Shown here piece by piece: positions 1-13,800 of a DNA stretch of 64,000 nt. This stretch comes from Liolophura sinensis (Eukaryota > Mollusca > Polyplacophora > Chitonida > Chitonidae): assembly GCF_032854445.1 (NCBI RefSeq), contig NC_088302.1:5265338-5329337 (forward strand), read 5' to 3'. The notes under the pieces were generated by a model. It made no database searches. It saw only the letters and a program-made list of their open reading frames with translations, and was not told the origin of the DNA. The translations under genes were made by a program, and so were the position numbers. Each line of letters opens with the position of its first letter. Positions within the stretch are counted from its first letter, which is position 1.

Positions 1-794
1 CTCCTTTCCTGGGTAGTCGTGTGGCCATGACTGGGAAAATGGGGGCTGAATGGTGGTATGTGAGCTCTATCTGGAGGGAAGCGTGGGTTCGAAACCTAGA
101 GATTGCTAGTACAAATCTCCAGCTGTAAAGCCCTGTTGCACAAGACTTTAGTTAGGCTCACAGGAAGGGGAAAGTGGGGTAACACAAGTAAAGCATGATG
201 TCTTCACCGCTATTTATAGGCTTACATCATCAATATCTGGTACCATTAATAAACACACCACACATCTGTAGAAAGACACAGAAGAAAAGTAAATGACAGT
301 AAATTCTCTAATCTAACTAATACAATCACCAGTTTGTATATATAACTACGTATAAAAGCAATAAGTCTGGAAACCTAACGACCTGTAACTGGGAATGAGA
401 AGACATGTGAAATACGTGTAACTACACCACACACATAAGTATATGTCAAATGTTTAATTTAAACATGCAGTCTTACTTCACAATGAAGATACATGTGATA
501 AATCCCTGTAAAAATTATATACATGGACTGAACTAATGCACACTGCCCCCCACCCCTCCCAAAAAAAACACATACACAAAAAAACACACACACACACACA
601 CAAAAAACACACACACACAAGGTGACAGTGAGAAATAAGGTGACAGTGAGAAATAATGCGACAAAAAACACTTTGTACAGCATGATTCTACATTACAAGC
701 TTTCCCAGAGTACTTCCCCATCATTAGGTCAAGTGGCAACTGTCCAGTGTCACATTATTTCCCACTGAACCTTCTCCATACCCACATCTACAGA
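1..794. other. ATP8A intron sequence without recognised gene
   Basis: Nothing coding was recognised. The next downstream ATP8A exon is expected to the left of the window or is not recognisable here. Confidence 0.4.
584..619. repeat. CA-rich microsatellite
   Basis: Interrupted (CA)n tract with A-runs, preceded by C-rich and A-rich simple sequence. Confidence 0.85.
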
Positions 795-806
795 AGGTGA
801 CTTCGA

Positions 807-911
807 TTTGTTTATTTATTTATTTGATTGGTCTTTTACGCCGTACTCAAGAATATTTCACACAACGGCGGCCAGCATTATGGTGGGTGGAAAGTGGGCA
901 GAGCCCGGGGC
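807..911 (-). mobile_element. SINE family A, 5'-truncated, with target-site duplication
   Basis: The segment is the tail half of the main SINE (T-rich end, then GGTCTTTTACGCCGTACTC and GGCCAGCATTATGGTGGG). It is flanked by a perfect 12-bp duplication AGGTGACTTCGA at 795-806 and 912-923, so the truncation happened on insertion. It ends 34 bp from the donor side of ATP8A exon 991-946. Confidence 0.85.
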
Positions 912-945
912 AGGTGACTTCGACAGATATAATCAGATAACATAC

Positions 946-3900
946 CACTGACCACTCTGTTGTTTGTGGCATCATCTGCTCTGTGGCGTTTCTGAAATAG
1001 AACAAATATGTCACCAGTTACATTACAGTTTTGTAACATTACCACTTCTGCCAATAAGATTATATGTATGAAACGTTCATTCCACCACTGTGTCAATCTA
1101 TCCCCGTGAAGAGTTTGTGCTAATCTATTCATTTATTTATTTATTTCCAGGAATACCAGGCCAATGGTAAAAGGTCCCAATTACAGGCTCCATAAATCAA
1201 ACACAATACATAAATAATATACATATATAAATATATATTACTTCCAACTGTTTTTCACATTTCCCAGACAGAACATTAAATAAATCACAAGGTAAAAAAT
1301 GTATTCTTTTGACAGTGATGTGCACCACCAGAAATATATTATAATAACTAATTCTGGTAATGTTTTAGGCACACTAAAGAAGGTAACTTACAAAATCTTC
1401 TATAATTTCTTTGACAGCTGAGACAAAGAGGATGAGCATAAGGGGCACTGCTGTGGTGTAGCGCCCAGTGGGAGAGACATTGGGGATTTGCTGGAAACAG
1501 ACATATTTAGAGGTTAAATACTCCATTTATGAAGATTATATGTACAAATGACCAAATGAAGTTTTTCTTCTTTTTTATTGCAAATACATTCTTAGTCACC
1601 CTTCACAAAATTTTACCAAAGAATAAATCCTGGTATCAATATTTCCAACTTTGATGATTTACTTCTCAAATCATTTCCACAGAAGTATTGTAGCATTAAA
1701 CATATTCTAACCATTACAAAATCGTTATCTGTTTCAGGAAAGCATTTCCGTCCGTTATAGATAATCACTCTGTCCTGACCCACATGTAAATTGCAGCCAG
1801 TCTTTCCTTTCAGATATTGGCTTCATATGTACTGGGAACTTACCTGCAGTAGTGCAATGAAGAGGAAGAAAATATTGGCATACTTTCTGAACTGCTCAAA
1901 CAGAAACTTTGGGAGGAAGGATATAAAACTATACTTTGCAGTGCTGAAACAAAAAGAAATTTATTAGAAGATAAATTTTTATGACAATGAGACATATTAA
2001 ATGGAATTCTAGAATTGAAATTCCTGAATGAGTCAAAATACTTGACATTTCTTTAGCCCGACTAAATGAAAAGTAGTAAGTTTGACAGTGAACGATGTGC
2101 ATTGTTTTTCTACATGGATTCATTTCAAATTGCTCCACTGGCACTTTGTCAGAAGAGCGGTGTCTTGTTACAAGTACATGTGCATCTAACTCTGTCAGGC
2201 TGGGCTGCTCAATCAGGCTACAACATACAGATAAACACCAGAAGAAGTTTTTATAGCTGGTGGCACCCCCTACATGAAATCTACCAACACATGACTGAGG
2301 GTGACTGTGCCCTGGGTAGGTTAGTGTGCACCCAGTGTTTACCTGATCTGGTTACTGCAGTACTTTTGAGGCTGTGGGGCGTTGATGTGGATCACACGAG
2401 TCTTCTGGGGCTCCACTTCCTCCGTCGTTTCTGACTCCGCCCCATCAGGAGGATGTTGGAACTCCGCTATAATAACAACATATACATTACTATGATGTCC
2501 TGATCTCCTTCTCCCTATTCACGTTGTATGATACATGTAACTGCATCAATTCACAAATTCATTATAAAACAGACTTAAATGAACTTTTAAAATGAAAACT
2601 GAAATAAACTTTTATTTGAATATGCACGGAAAAGATGCTTGTTTACCTGTAAATCAGTGAGCCAAAATTAGGATCTGCTGAGGAGCTTCACATACATGAA
2701 ATTCTCTGATGATACTTACAGCGACCCACTTAATTAAATTTCAGCTGGATAGGTTAATGAGCTACATTTCTTCACCTGCCTAAGCCAGTTGGTTCCAAGC
2801 TGCGTATCAACACATCATTCTCTGCTCTAGCACTGCAGTGCTTGTGAATTAAACCGCTTTGTTTTATGAGCACAACTGAACTAAAAATGTCGCATATTAC
2901 AGAAAAGAACACAAAAGGATATCACATGGAGTGACTTGTTTCAGGTGGGTAATGTTTCTGCAGCTCAGATTGCCATTGATCACAGCCTGGTCTACACTAC
3001 ATGTACCTGATATAAATGTGTCATGCACCCCCCACCTCACACAGAACCCATATACAACTACACTTAACTACATCTACATTATACCTTCTACACATAGAAC
3101 TCTACCTACAGTCATTGGCTCATATATGTATACTGAGTATTTCACTGGTTCCTAACATAGGCATGCCAGTGTTACCACTACCATAATCAAAGATTGTAAA
3201 TACCCTGCCACCTGGAAAAGAAAATGCAGTCCAAATGGATATGCATCACCCAATATGCATAAAGCAGAGCGATAAAGAAACGTTGTTACATCACAGCAAT
3301 CAAAAGTGTTGCTATGTATTCAAATGTAAACATATATATTATAGATGCATCTCTTACATATCCCATTGGATGACACATTCCCCAGAACATTCCCACATAT
3401 TTGACACGCACACTTGACTGTACAGACTGTTCAGGTGAAAGTAAAATATAAATTACCTATCATGAATGTACTCATAATTAAAGTTATTGGCTACATTGGC
3501 AGTGCTGTATATCCATAAACATTTATTAATTTCGGACAAAAAAGGATACATGTACGTATAGACCGTATCAAATTACATGTGCAAAATTGAGCAAATTGAA
3601 AAATTTATTACATGAACGAAACAAATTATGTTCAGCTGACAAGTACTCCTGATAACATCTTCCTTGTGAATGCATGTTGGGTTTTTATGTTCTACTTAAC
3701 ACTTTTTCAGTCATATGGAGTCATTTGTGTGTGTATTTGTATACTGCAAGTCCCTGTTGCAGAAGAACTGCTGCTTCCACTGAAGTATCATGCCAAAGAC
3801 ACCAGACATGACACCAAACCCAGTCACATTTCACTAACACCGGGCCTAAACTGTGCACTTAATGTAACAATATTAGGTCTATGTTTTGTGTACTGTGCAT

Positions 3901-4743
3901 ACACTCACTACAACACTAATGATACATTTGGGTGTTACTGTGGATCTATGAACTTCAAAACATTTGAATGCACTGATGTAGCTTTCTGTATGTGAGTAAC
4001 TGTATGCAAAGAAATGCCTTCTGCTTTGAACAGATCAGTCATATTAACAAACTGATTTCACTTCCATCAATATCTGATCTCATGTTTCCTTCAATATCCA
4101 ATCATCATATCACTGCTTGCAACACTTTGGGCCATGATATCACTTAATCAATCCCTTAATCCATATCACTGCCCTAAATACCTGGATTATTGATAAATCA
4201 TGTCATTGTACTTACCGATACATGTACATCCACCCTACTGTCCTCAGCATGCTTTATCCCTTGATTCATAATTACCTTTCTAAGTGTTTCACAAACTCAT
4301 CGTTTCCAGATCTAGTACCATTTCTGTACGTATCCAAATGTACTTGTATCTAATGGACCCATGGCCTCACGCTGAGAGTAGTGCATGACTGAAGAATCAT
4401 GCCAAAGACACCATACATGACACTCCAGCCAGTGACTTGATCTCTTGAAGTACCGAGAAAAGGTTATGTTTTATTTTCGGAGTCTTATCTTTATTTTCGC
4501 ATTTATACTCTCTGCCATACTCATAGTCCTTAATTATTACAGGTCAAAGGTCACACATGCATAAACCAAGCTTATCTAAGAAAGATATCAAGACATGAAG
4601 TACTGGAAATTATTAGAAAAAACAAAATAGAAATAAATTATTAAAGTAATCAGCAGAAAAACTGAACGAAGAATGATTGAAATCATGCATTCATGCTGTG
4701 CACATGCTGTAAAACAAGCTGACGTCATATGACAAACACATCA

Positions 4744-4803
<60 letters not shown>

Positions 4804-7800
4804 CTAAAAGTAAGATTTTTCTGATGTGGAGAAATGATAGAATAAAAAACAACTCGACTTTCTGACTTTGTGTTCGGACTGAAGTTTTGAACGTCTTGTT
4901 CTTATCAAGGAATGAAGTGTAACAGTTTGACAGGCTTTATATATGGGCATGTTTCCAGGGAGTAAACGGTCAATGGGACAATGAATTGTCAAGTACGGGC
5001 AAAGCCTTTTAAATAGCTATACACAGATATAGATCAAAAAGGATAATAATACTGATCGTACAAAAATCAAACAATGTAATACAGTTCATTATGTACATTA
5101 AACATGGCTTTCTTACATAATGTACAACAATGCATGGTTAATTAACACAGGTGTGATCAAATGGTTGAGACCTATGGCCGATGGCTTCCACTGATACTTA
5201 GTAATAAACTAAGTTTCTTTAACAAAGTCTGGTTTCCATCCTGAACTTTGTAAAATGGAAAAACTTTGAAAGGTGGTGTTAAAGAGATAGAACACTGTCT
5301 AATGTGTCAACTAACAGGAAGAAAACAGTGATTTTCACAGAAAATCTGTTGTCTGTGTACAGCTAGCGGGGATCTGTTAAATCTGTTGTCTGACCAGTGT
5401 ATTGTACATCATATGCGTATATATCATATTTAGATTCACAGGACATGTTCATTTTAACAGTGAATGAGGAGTCAGTTGTTGTAAATTTAACACTTGGACC
5501 TTCCAATATATGGATGCATGCCCCACACCTGGGTTTGTTACATTTACCTACTTGCTTGCATTTCATTTGTTTTCTGAAAATGTGTCATCGTTAACATTTT
5601 ATTCATGTTTGGGCTCCGTTGTTTACTGTTAATAATTGCGGATTTGGAAATGATATCTTTCATTTTGACACTATTGTTCAATATAGGTAACATATTCAGT
5701 ATTATGGGGAATATATTATTGTTGGGATTGCAAGTAGATATACTTTTTTGATTAGCAGCTTGTGGTGAAATTTGTCTTAACACAATTATGGGGTGAGATA
5801 AAGCTTTTCTTATCCCAACGTCTATTAATCCCCTTGGATATCCCCTACAGAGTAAGACAGACTTTAATTCAGTAAGTCGCTCATTCCAAATGGTTGGGTC
5901 GACGACAATAGTACACATCCGTCTAGCCAGTGAATAAGGGATATTTTCCTATGTGTGTCTAGCGTGATTGGAGCCAAAATGAAGATAGAGTTGGGCATCA
6001 GTTGGTTTCCAAAATATATCTGCAGTAAAAATGCATCCAGATCCAACAACCAGAATATCTAAGGATGGAATACTGATACCATTTGCATCCATTGTAAAAG
6101 AAATTTGAGGATGCAGTGCATTAAGGATACCAAACAGGGATTTGATTGGACCATTTTTGATGGCCAAAAAACAGAACAATGACACATATATACATATATG
6201 TGTGTGTGATATGGGACTAGGGGAAGCTGTCAAGCATGCTGGGCCATGAGATATCTGTACCCTCAACATCTTAATACATAAATGGTACAACCTGTCTTGG
6301 TATATTCTGCCCATGTATAAAGTCTTGTAACCCATATTTTGAAACATTCTGAAAAAACTATTGGGTGTAGAAAAATAGTTCGCACAGATTTATTAATCTT
6401 CCCTCTTTAATGATATAAACAAATAATTTTAAGGGTCATATTCGTAATAATTGTATGCATCAATTCCACAGTGCTGTTGTGGGTGGAAAAGCATATCATG
6501 AGAAGTCTTTCAAGTGGCATAAGTATACAATTAATTTACCTGTGGTTATAAGAGAGGTTTAACAAAAGCTTTATCCGAAAGTGATCATTAATATGCAGGG
6601 CCTCACTTGTATGTTGCAATTAGACATTTGGCAACACTTTGGGGTCACATTTAATTTAGTGTGTGTTGTAGTCTCTCAACAAATATCAAAATACCACACT
6701 GCACTGCTTTTCCTCATCCAAATGTTTACAAACAACTTATATTGCTGAACCAGAGACAGATGGGAAAATTGGATAGCATATTCAGTTCACTTTTATAACT
6801 CATACATGCGCATAGAAATCCCAAAAAATAATCACCTTCCAACTTACATGAAAAACACGATCCCCACAAAAGTCCTCCCCATGTACGTGGGACAGGTTGT
6901 TGTACTCCGATGAAGTCACCACACATTCTTATGACGTTTTACATACAATGTATGACATGTATCCAAACTCCTCTACTGTACCTTTGCAACCTACTACGTT
7001 AAGCTCTCCATTACCATATCATGCTGATGTACACAAACATGATATACTTTTTCCACTCTCCTTCCTGGCAAAAGTCAATACTGTCCAATATAGTCATCAA
7101 TAGGGATACTCAGTCAGGTTAAAGTCTAGTGTTTGTGCAACCCAATTACAAGGCACATGCATATTTATTTACACTATTGTTTACACAGTCAACAGTGTAA
7201 CAGTGATACAACACAAAATATCAAAAGCCATACAAACATAATCATGCCAAAACAAAAGTGAAACAAAACATGCAGCTCCCACAGTGAGTTTGTATTCCTG
7301 AGACCTCCTAGTGTTTCACATCTGTCAGACTGGGGTTGGGCACATTAGCTTTACACAGACCCAGGCACAGGGGGGGTAAGCCTGAGATGTCTCTGACATG
7401 GTAACAGCTGAATCTCAACAGGTGAAACACTGACAGGTGCTTACTCAGCACAATCAAAACAGGTGTTAAATTCCCAGTGTTATTTCAGTTAGTAGAAGTA
7501 GTCTTGTTACTGGTTATTTAAGAAGCAGACCAACTCTAAATGTATACCATGAGTGCACCTTTAAACACATAGGACAAACTGAGTCAAACCAAAACAAAAC
7601 TCACGTATGTGGTTTGTGTTTTGCGTCATATCTGTCAAAGGGGTTGACATCTGAAAGTGAAAGTCACAGAAATACAAGAAAAAGAGAAAGTTAAACATCT
7701 AAGTTATCATGCTGTAGCGTTGACAGGCCTGCGATGTGGTATGACTACTGTACACACCTGAAGGGGCAGCACTTAGCTCAGCTAACCAACCTCAGCAGGT

Positions 7801-10800
7801 AATGAATCACGGCCACACCCACAAACACGGTTCTAAAATCAAATCAGCCATGTACATAAAGTGATGAAGACTAAAAGAAAACAAAGGAAATAAAACTCAC
7901 AATATAAATATATAAATCTAGTGACATCGTTTTACCAAGTTTTCCACTTGTATCATGCACGATCAGACTCACAATTCCATTGTTAATTAGAAGAGTTCGA
8001 CGATCAGAATTAAACGAATCAAATCTGTTTTCAGTTCTCACTTGTTACATTCATTTTAACATACCACAAGATGCACACAATCAGCTACCATATGAATAAT
8101 GAAAATAGTAACATGTAATAAAATACCACTGCAGCAGCAAAATATCCATGTGATCACATATAGCAGAAGTAATCCCCTCAATGTTAACGATGCAACATGG
8201 AACATACATGTACAATGTATGTGACTGAAGTCAAATAATAAATGTTAGCAAATCTTTGAGAAATAAAATAGGCCAACAGCATAGTGAGATGTGTTTGGTT
8301 CATGGAGCATGCAACCTCTCACAAGAGTTTGATCAGGTGTACAGAGTTAAGCTTAAAACGTTGCGAGAGGCTGAGTGCTGTGGTGGAAGATTTAATATAC
8401 TGCCTCAACAAGCAGCGAGTGTGACGCAGTTAATCCCCTGGGTAGTTAATATCATTATGTATGTTAGGGTGTTATGATTGATGGGATGATGTAACCATGA
8501 TGGATTACATGGAGTCTAATCTGCTAGTTTGTGGGTGGGGAGGGGGTTAACAACTTGTAAAGCGGTGAATTCGCACGGCCCAACGAAGTATGGCATGACT
8601 GCTTAGTTAATTAGCCATTCTAAATGCAAGTAGTGCACTATTTTAGCATTCTGTGTCAAGTCGAAACTGTAAAAACACAGTCTTGGTGTAAATGTACATG
8701 ACTCAACTGCATATCCTAGCACATCTGTTTGTTTGCTTGAGGTTTAACTCAAGATTCAACAAAATTTCTTCATACACAGAAGTACATGTACCACAAGGGA
8801 GTCTCATATGCATGTGCCTATCTGTATACAAGTGCTGCCTCACTGAAATGCTACATCAAAGACACCATGCTGACTTGAAGCCACATCCATTCACAGTAAC
8901 ATTGTCCATTTTAAAGTCTTCAGCCTGGCAAGACTCTAGACTGAACGCGGGCCTCATGCTTACAACATGCTTACCTGGACATTCCAGGTAGTAAATAGGA
9001 ACAAACATTTCAAGGTAATGCTGTGTAAAATGCAGGTAAACAATACATTAAACACAGCAGTATACATGTGTAATGTATCCAAGAAGAAGAGTATGTATTT
9101 ATGTTAACATATACATACATGAAATATAATCTCATTTAAAAGTCACATGTATATATTCTAATCTGGTAGTAACTCCTTCATTCATCTACATGTACACACA
9201 TATAACATACTATGACTAACCCTGTACCTCTTTTTCCCCCCCACAATCTGGTACCTCTCAGTCTCACATGGAGTGCATGCATAGTGTGGGATTTTACCAG
9301 TAACCCACACCCCAGACCTCACTACATGTAAGTCACAGATTTGTAACACATGTACATGTGCATGTATGTAACATAGCAGAAAATGTGTAATACTGTGTGG
9401 ATTAATCAAACCATACACCTATACTTACATGTACATATTTCCTCAACCATACAGGCATGTACACATGGTAACAACTAGTAGTACTTACCTTGTTTATTAT
9501 GACAAATACGATTCATGTTGTTATGTATATAAAGGGTATAAAATACAAGCATAGCTGATGAGATTTTCTGAAGAAAAACCTAGCATAACTTAAAGTTACT
9601 GACAGTTCAACATCCATTCATTTGGTCATGAATGAAGATCTAAACAGAACAGCTACACGTGTTACTGGCCAAATATGCCAAAAAACATGGATGGGGAAGA
9701 GGCACTCTTGTAAATGAAGCTGTCAATGTAGACACCAGGAAGCTCTAATGACATGAAATACATGTGTACTAATGTTGATGCTTTTCTTTAACTAAGGGCA
9801 GCATAAATCCTAAACACAATGTGCTAACATGCTTGTTTGGGTCAAAGTTCATTTGATTATACATGTATAGTCAAAAGTGTGTGTGACAGTGTATGAGCGT
9901 GTGTAAATACCCAAATGATATGTACACTACACACTGTCCATGTCTGTACATAGGCTGTTGATTATGTGAATCAGAAACAGGGTGAGGCAGACCAATCACA
10001 ACATTCCCTTCAAATCACCCCACAAAGGTCACAAAGGTCTGCTACATCTGCAACAATGTCTCTCTGGTTTCCATGGTGATCAAGTTGCCAGATCAATGTT
10101 AGAACAGTTGCCCTATGTTTTCTTAACATATTACACACCAAACTGTCTTGAATGGATGACATCACTTTGACCTATTGGTTTACTCTGATGGGTGAGGGTA
10201 GGGGTAGGGGATTGCACCTTGGCACACCCGTGACAAAGCTCCTGATAAACCGGGGAGAGCTGGGTCCATACACTCAACATGACAGGTCCAAAGCCTTCAC
10301 TTTCCAGTATATAAGCATTAATGAAAATAAGATGACCATATGTGTAGTTCTACCATCAAACTGAAATAATAACCTTCAGAAATGTTTGCAAATTTATTTG
10401 TGTGGGACAATAAGTCTCTCACTGCACTTTACTTCTGCCATACGATTCTAATATCTAAAGACATCGGTATATCCTTACAAATAGGGTGAATACAGAAAAT
10501 AATATATATAAAAAAAACTGTTAAAGAAACTTGATATTTTTGTCCTTACTCACTACAACATTATACATTTTAGACATTTACTGTCTTGCCAATGCAGGAA
10601 ATCTGGCATATTTTATGAAGACCAATTATTCTGAAGTACAATAAAATATTATACAACAAGCAGTTTAGAAATGAGTGGGGAAAAAAATAAGAAAAGGTTT
10701 ATACAGAGAGCGTTATTTTATACTCATCCTGTCCATGGTGTCAACCCTTCCAGTTATCTACACTGTCTAGGTTCAAACCTGAATTCAAACTCTGTGTTTA

Positions 10801-13800
10801 TATACAATGCACACATGCAACATCATATGACGTGCATCAGATGGACTGTGGTTTATGTGCATTTATGTGCATTTATGTGCATTTGGTACATGTAAAACCA
10901 AACATCACCCACAGGTACATCTGGGTGAACACTTAGTGGGACAATACTTACATGTACAATAAGCTCCGTACTGATATCAGAGCTCTTTACACTGGCCACA
11001 ATCTAATCTTAGCTACAGTCAAAATATACTGTACTTTGAACCTTTAAATCTTTGCACCTGTTCAAAACTGAAACCTTTTCTGAAAAAGTACATTTTATCT
11101 GTTCTTTCTCACTATACACGGTGTAAGCTTGTGTTGTGTGCAAGCTGCTTTAGTTGTAGTTTTACTGCTTGTATTGTGTCTGTTTTGCTCCTAGATATAG
11201 ATGTACATTAGAACATACATGTACCAATCCATGTATATAATATTACATAGAAAATACAGCTGTGCGGTACTTACATGCCGACACTCGCTGACAATAGCGT
11301 TAGTACACAACCTGCACAGCTCTGAATACAACAGTCAACTTGCACAGTGTACAGATTATCTTCTTTTTCTTGTGAGTGCAACAGAAGAGATTCATAACTG
11401 TTTTGAAAAATTTAGGTTGAGTTTATTTCTTGGGAGATATTCAGTTCAGCCTGCATTATGTGACCTGGCTGAATGCCTAATTCCCATATGGTATGAGTGT
11501 TTATTTTGTTTGTAATTAAATAGCTATATGCCATAGCATTCTTCAGGATTGAATGTATCTTAGAATTAAATACCACCACACTAATGGTGTCTAAACTTGC
11601 GGTCTGTGAGTCCAATGCCAACGGGGTGTCCAATCATTACACCAATGACTACATAGAGCACAGGGAGAGCTAACTGGTACAGTCTTCATCTCCTCTCCCT
11701 TCTGGAGCCCCTAAGGCTTTTTCCAACAAAGTGCTAAAATCAATACCAGTCAGGTAATCATTAGCCTGCCTGTGTGGTGACCAAAGCTACGACTCGACAG
11801 GTTAGATTGGTCTGTTGGACTGGAGGTCCTCATGCCATTCTAATGCAGTTACCGAAATTATTTCATGTCTGTACTCTACAATCTACACCATAGCAACACA
11901 ATCACAAGAGCAGGTGTCTATCAGAAGATGGCAATTTTTGTGGTTTCCGAAGAGATGCGATATGTTTTGAGAGCCACTTGACCTAATCACTGATGGTCTA
12001 TACCCTCATGGGTACAAATAGCCGAAACCTCTGATAGGGGCTACAAATGCCAAGTCCCAGCACAATATATTATGTATTAAGGTGGTTACAAGTGTCAATA
12101 ACAACAGACAGGCAATGGTAGAGGGATGATGGGGCAGCCATGTCACAGTCAGAAGCATTCTGTACATACACATATGGATAGATAAATGCCAGCTGGTACA
12201 CAATCATTATCTCCTTAGTTATCATTGTAGGCCACAGGCAAAATATCACACCACTCATTAACATCCAAAGGACATGGCATGATGCTGAGCAAAAAGAAAT
12301 TCATTGGAAACTGAATTCAGATATACTGTAGCATTGTGGATTTATTAAATGCCTGAGGCAAAAGGCCTACCTATGAATGATGTACTGAAGCAATATCACA
12401 TTATATATGTGAATAGGGATACATCTGCAATGAGCCTTAAAGGTTTAGGTATAAAATAGGACAGCTTGTCTAGTGATAGTAGCAAATGTACTTGTAGAAT
12501 ACACAGCTTTCTGCTTCACATATTTGGTTTGAATAGCTTCACTTTTAATGTTTTGGTTTGCCAGTTTATCTAGCAGCACATTAATTTGAACAATACACAG
12601 CTTTCTGCTTCACACATGTGGTTTGAATGGCTACAGTCACTCTCAGTGTAAACAACCTACCATACCATGGTGTAGGTTTGGGTACGTTTGTGCACAACAT
12701 CCCCAGAGAAGAATAGACTGCACTGCTATGGGCAGGAGACTGCATGCAGTCTTGGTAACAAATGCTGCCTCATGAATATTCATACAACCATACAATAACA
12801 CTACAGCCAGTATGGATCATAACAGTGACACAAATCATGCCATGTCCATAGCCTGAGTCAATAAGGCATTACAGGCACTAGTAAAATATTCATCAACACT
12901 CTGCATGCACAGTAATATGATGTATTAAATTTGTTCACTCACATTATAGTACAGGTGAATAGTTCTATTATTCACTGAATCATGAAATCTAGATTTTATT
13001 AAATTAGAGTTAAATGTAAATGTGCGATATCTCACCTCTTACATGTACAATCACGATATTGTGCATACACACATACATGTATACTGATACATTAAGACCT
13101 AAAAAGTGGCAATGTTATTGCTAACAATGAAAATACACCTTATGGCAACTTTTCATTGCTCCTCACATTATAATTACACAAGCTGCAAAAAAAGATAAAA
13201 AGGTACCTGTCAAGAGCTATCCCTTTATTTATAATCAATATGCCTCCAAAGCCATGCATGATTGCATCCTGCCTAAGTTTCTCTTCCCTTTGGCATAGTA
13301 TTATTCACACAAAATAACAAGTCACCTTTCCTTTTCTTTGTCATTGCTGTTTGCCCTTGCACTAGCTTGGATGTCATGTACATGTATCCTTTATCATTAC
13401 CTTACCACGATACTGCATATGGTCTTTAGAATTTGTACAACATGTAACCATATCCTTACAACAAAACCTCACAACACACTAAGGCCATAGAGGAATGCTG
13501 CTCCATGTAGCTACAGCTAATGACATTTACCTAACATTCTGCACACACATATCAGGGAATCTGGGAGAACTTCTTATAAATCAATGTAAACAACAGCAAT
13601 GTACCTCACATGTTTATCTCTCGCAACAGAACACATAAAATTGCCTCTACATCAAAACAATGTACATGTGTATCTGACTACACATTTAAACTGAAACAGA
13701 CACAAGCTACATGTAACATAAGTCAAATGAAAAGTAACCATGCACAACTTAATTCCTGCAATGACTTGCGTACATGTATGCTACAGCATGTTATTCTGCT

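Noticed and set aside
2066-2434. 122-codon plus-strand open frame
   Set aside because: It overlaps antisense the ATP8A exon 2466-2343 and has no recognisable domain.
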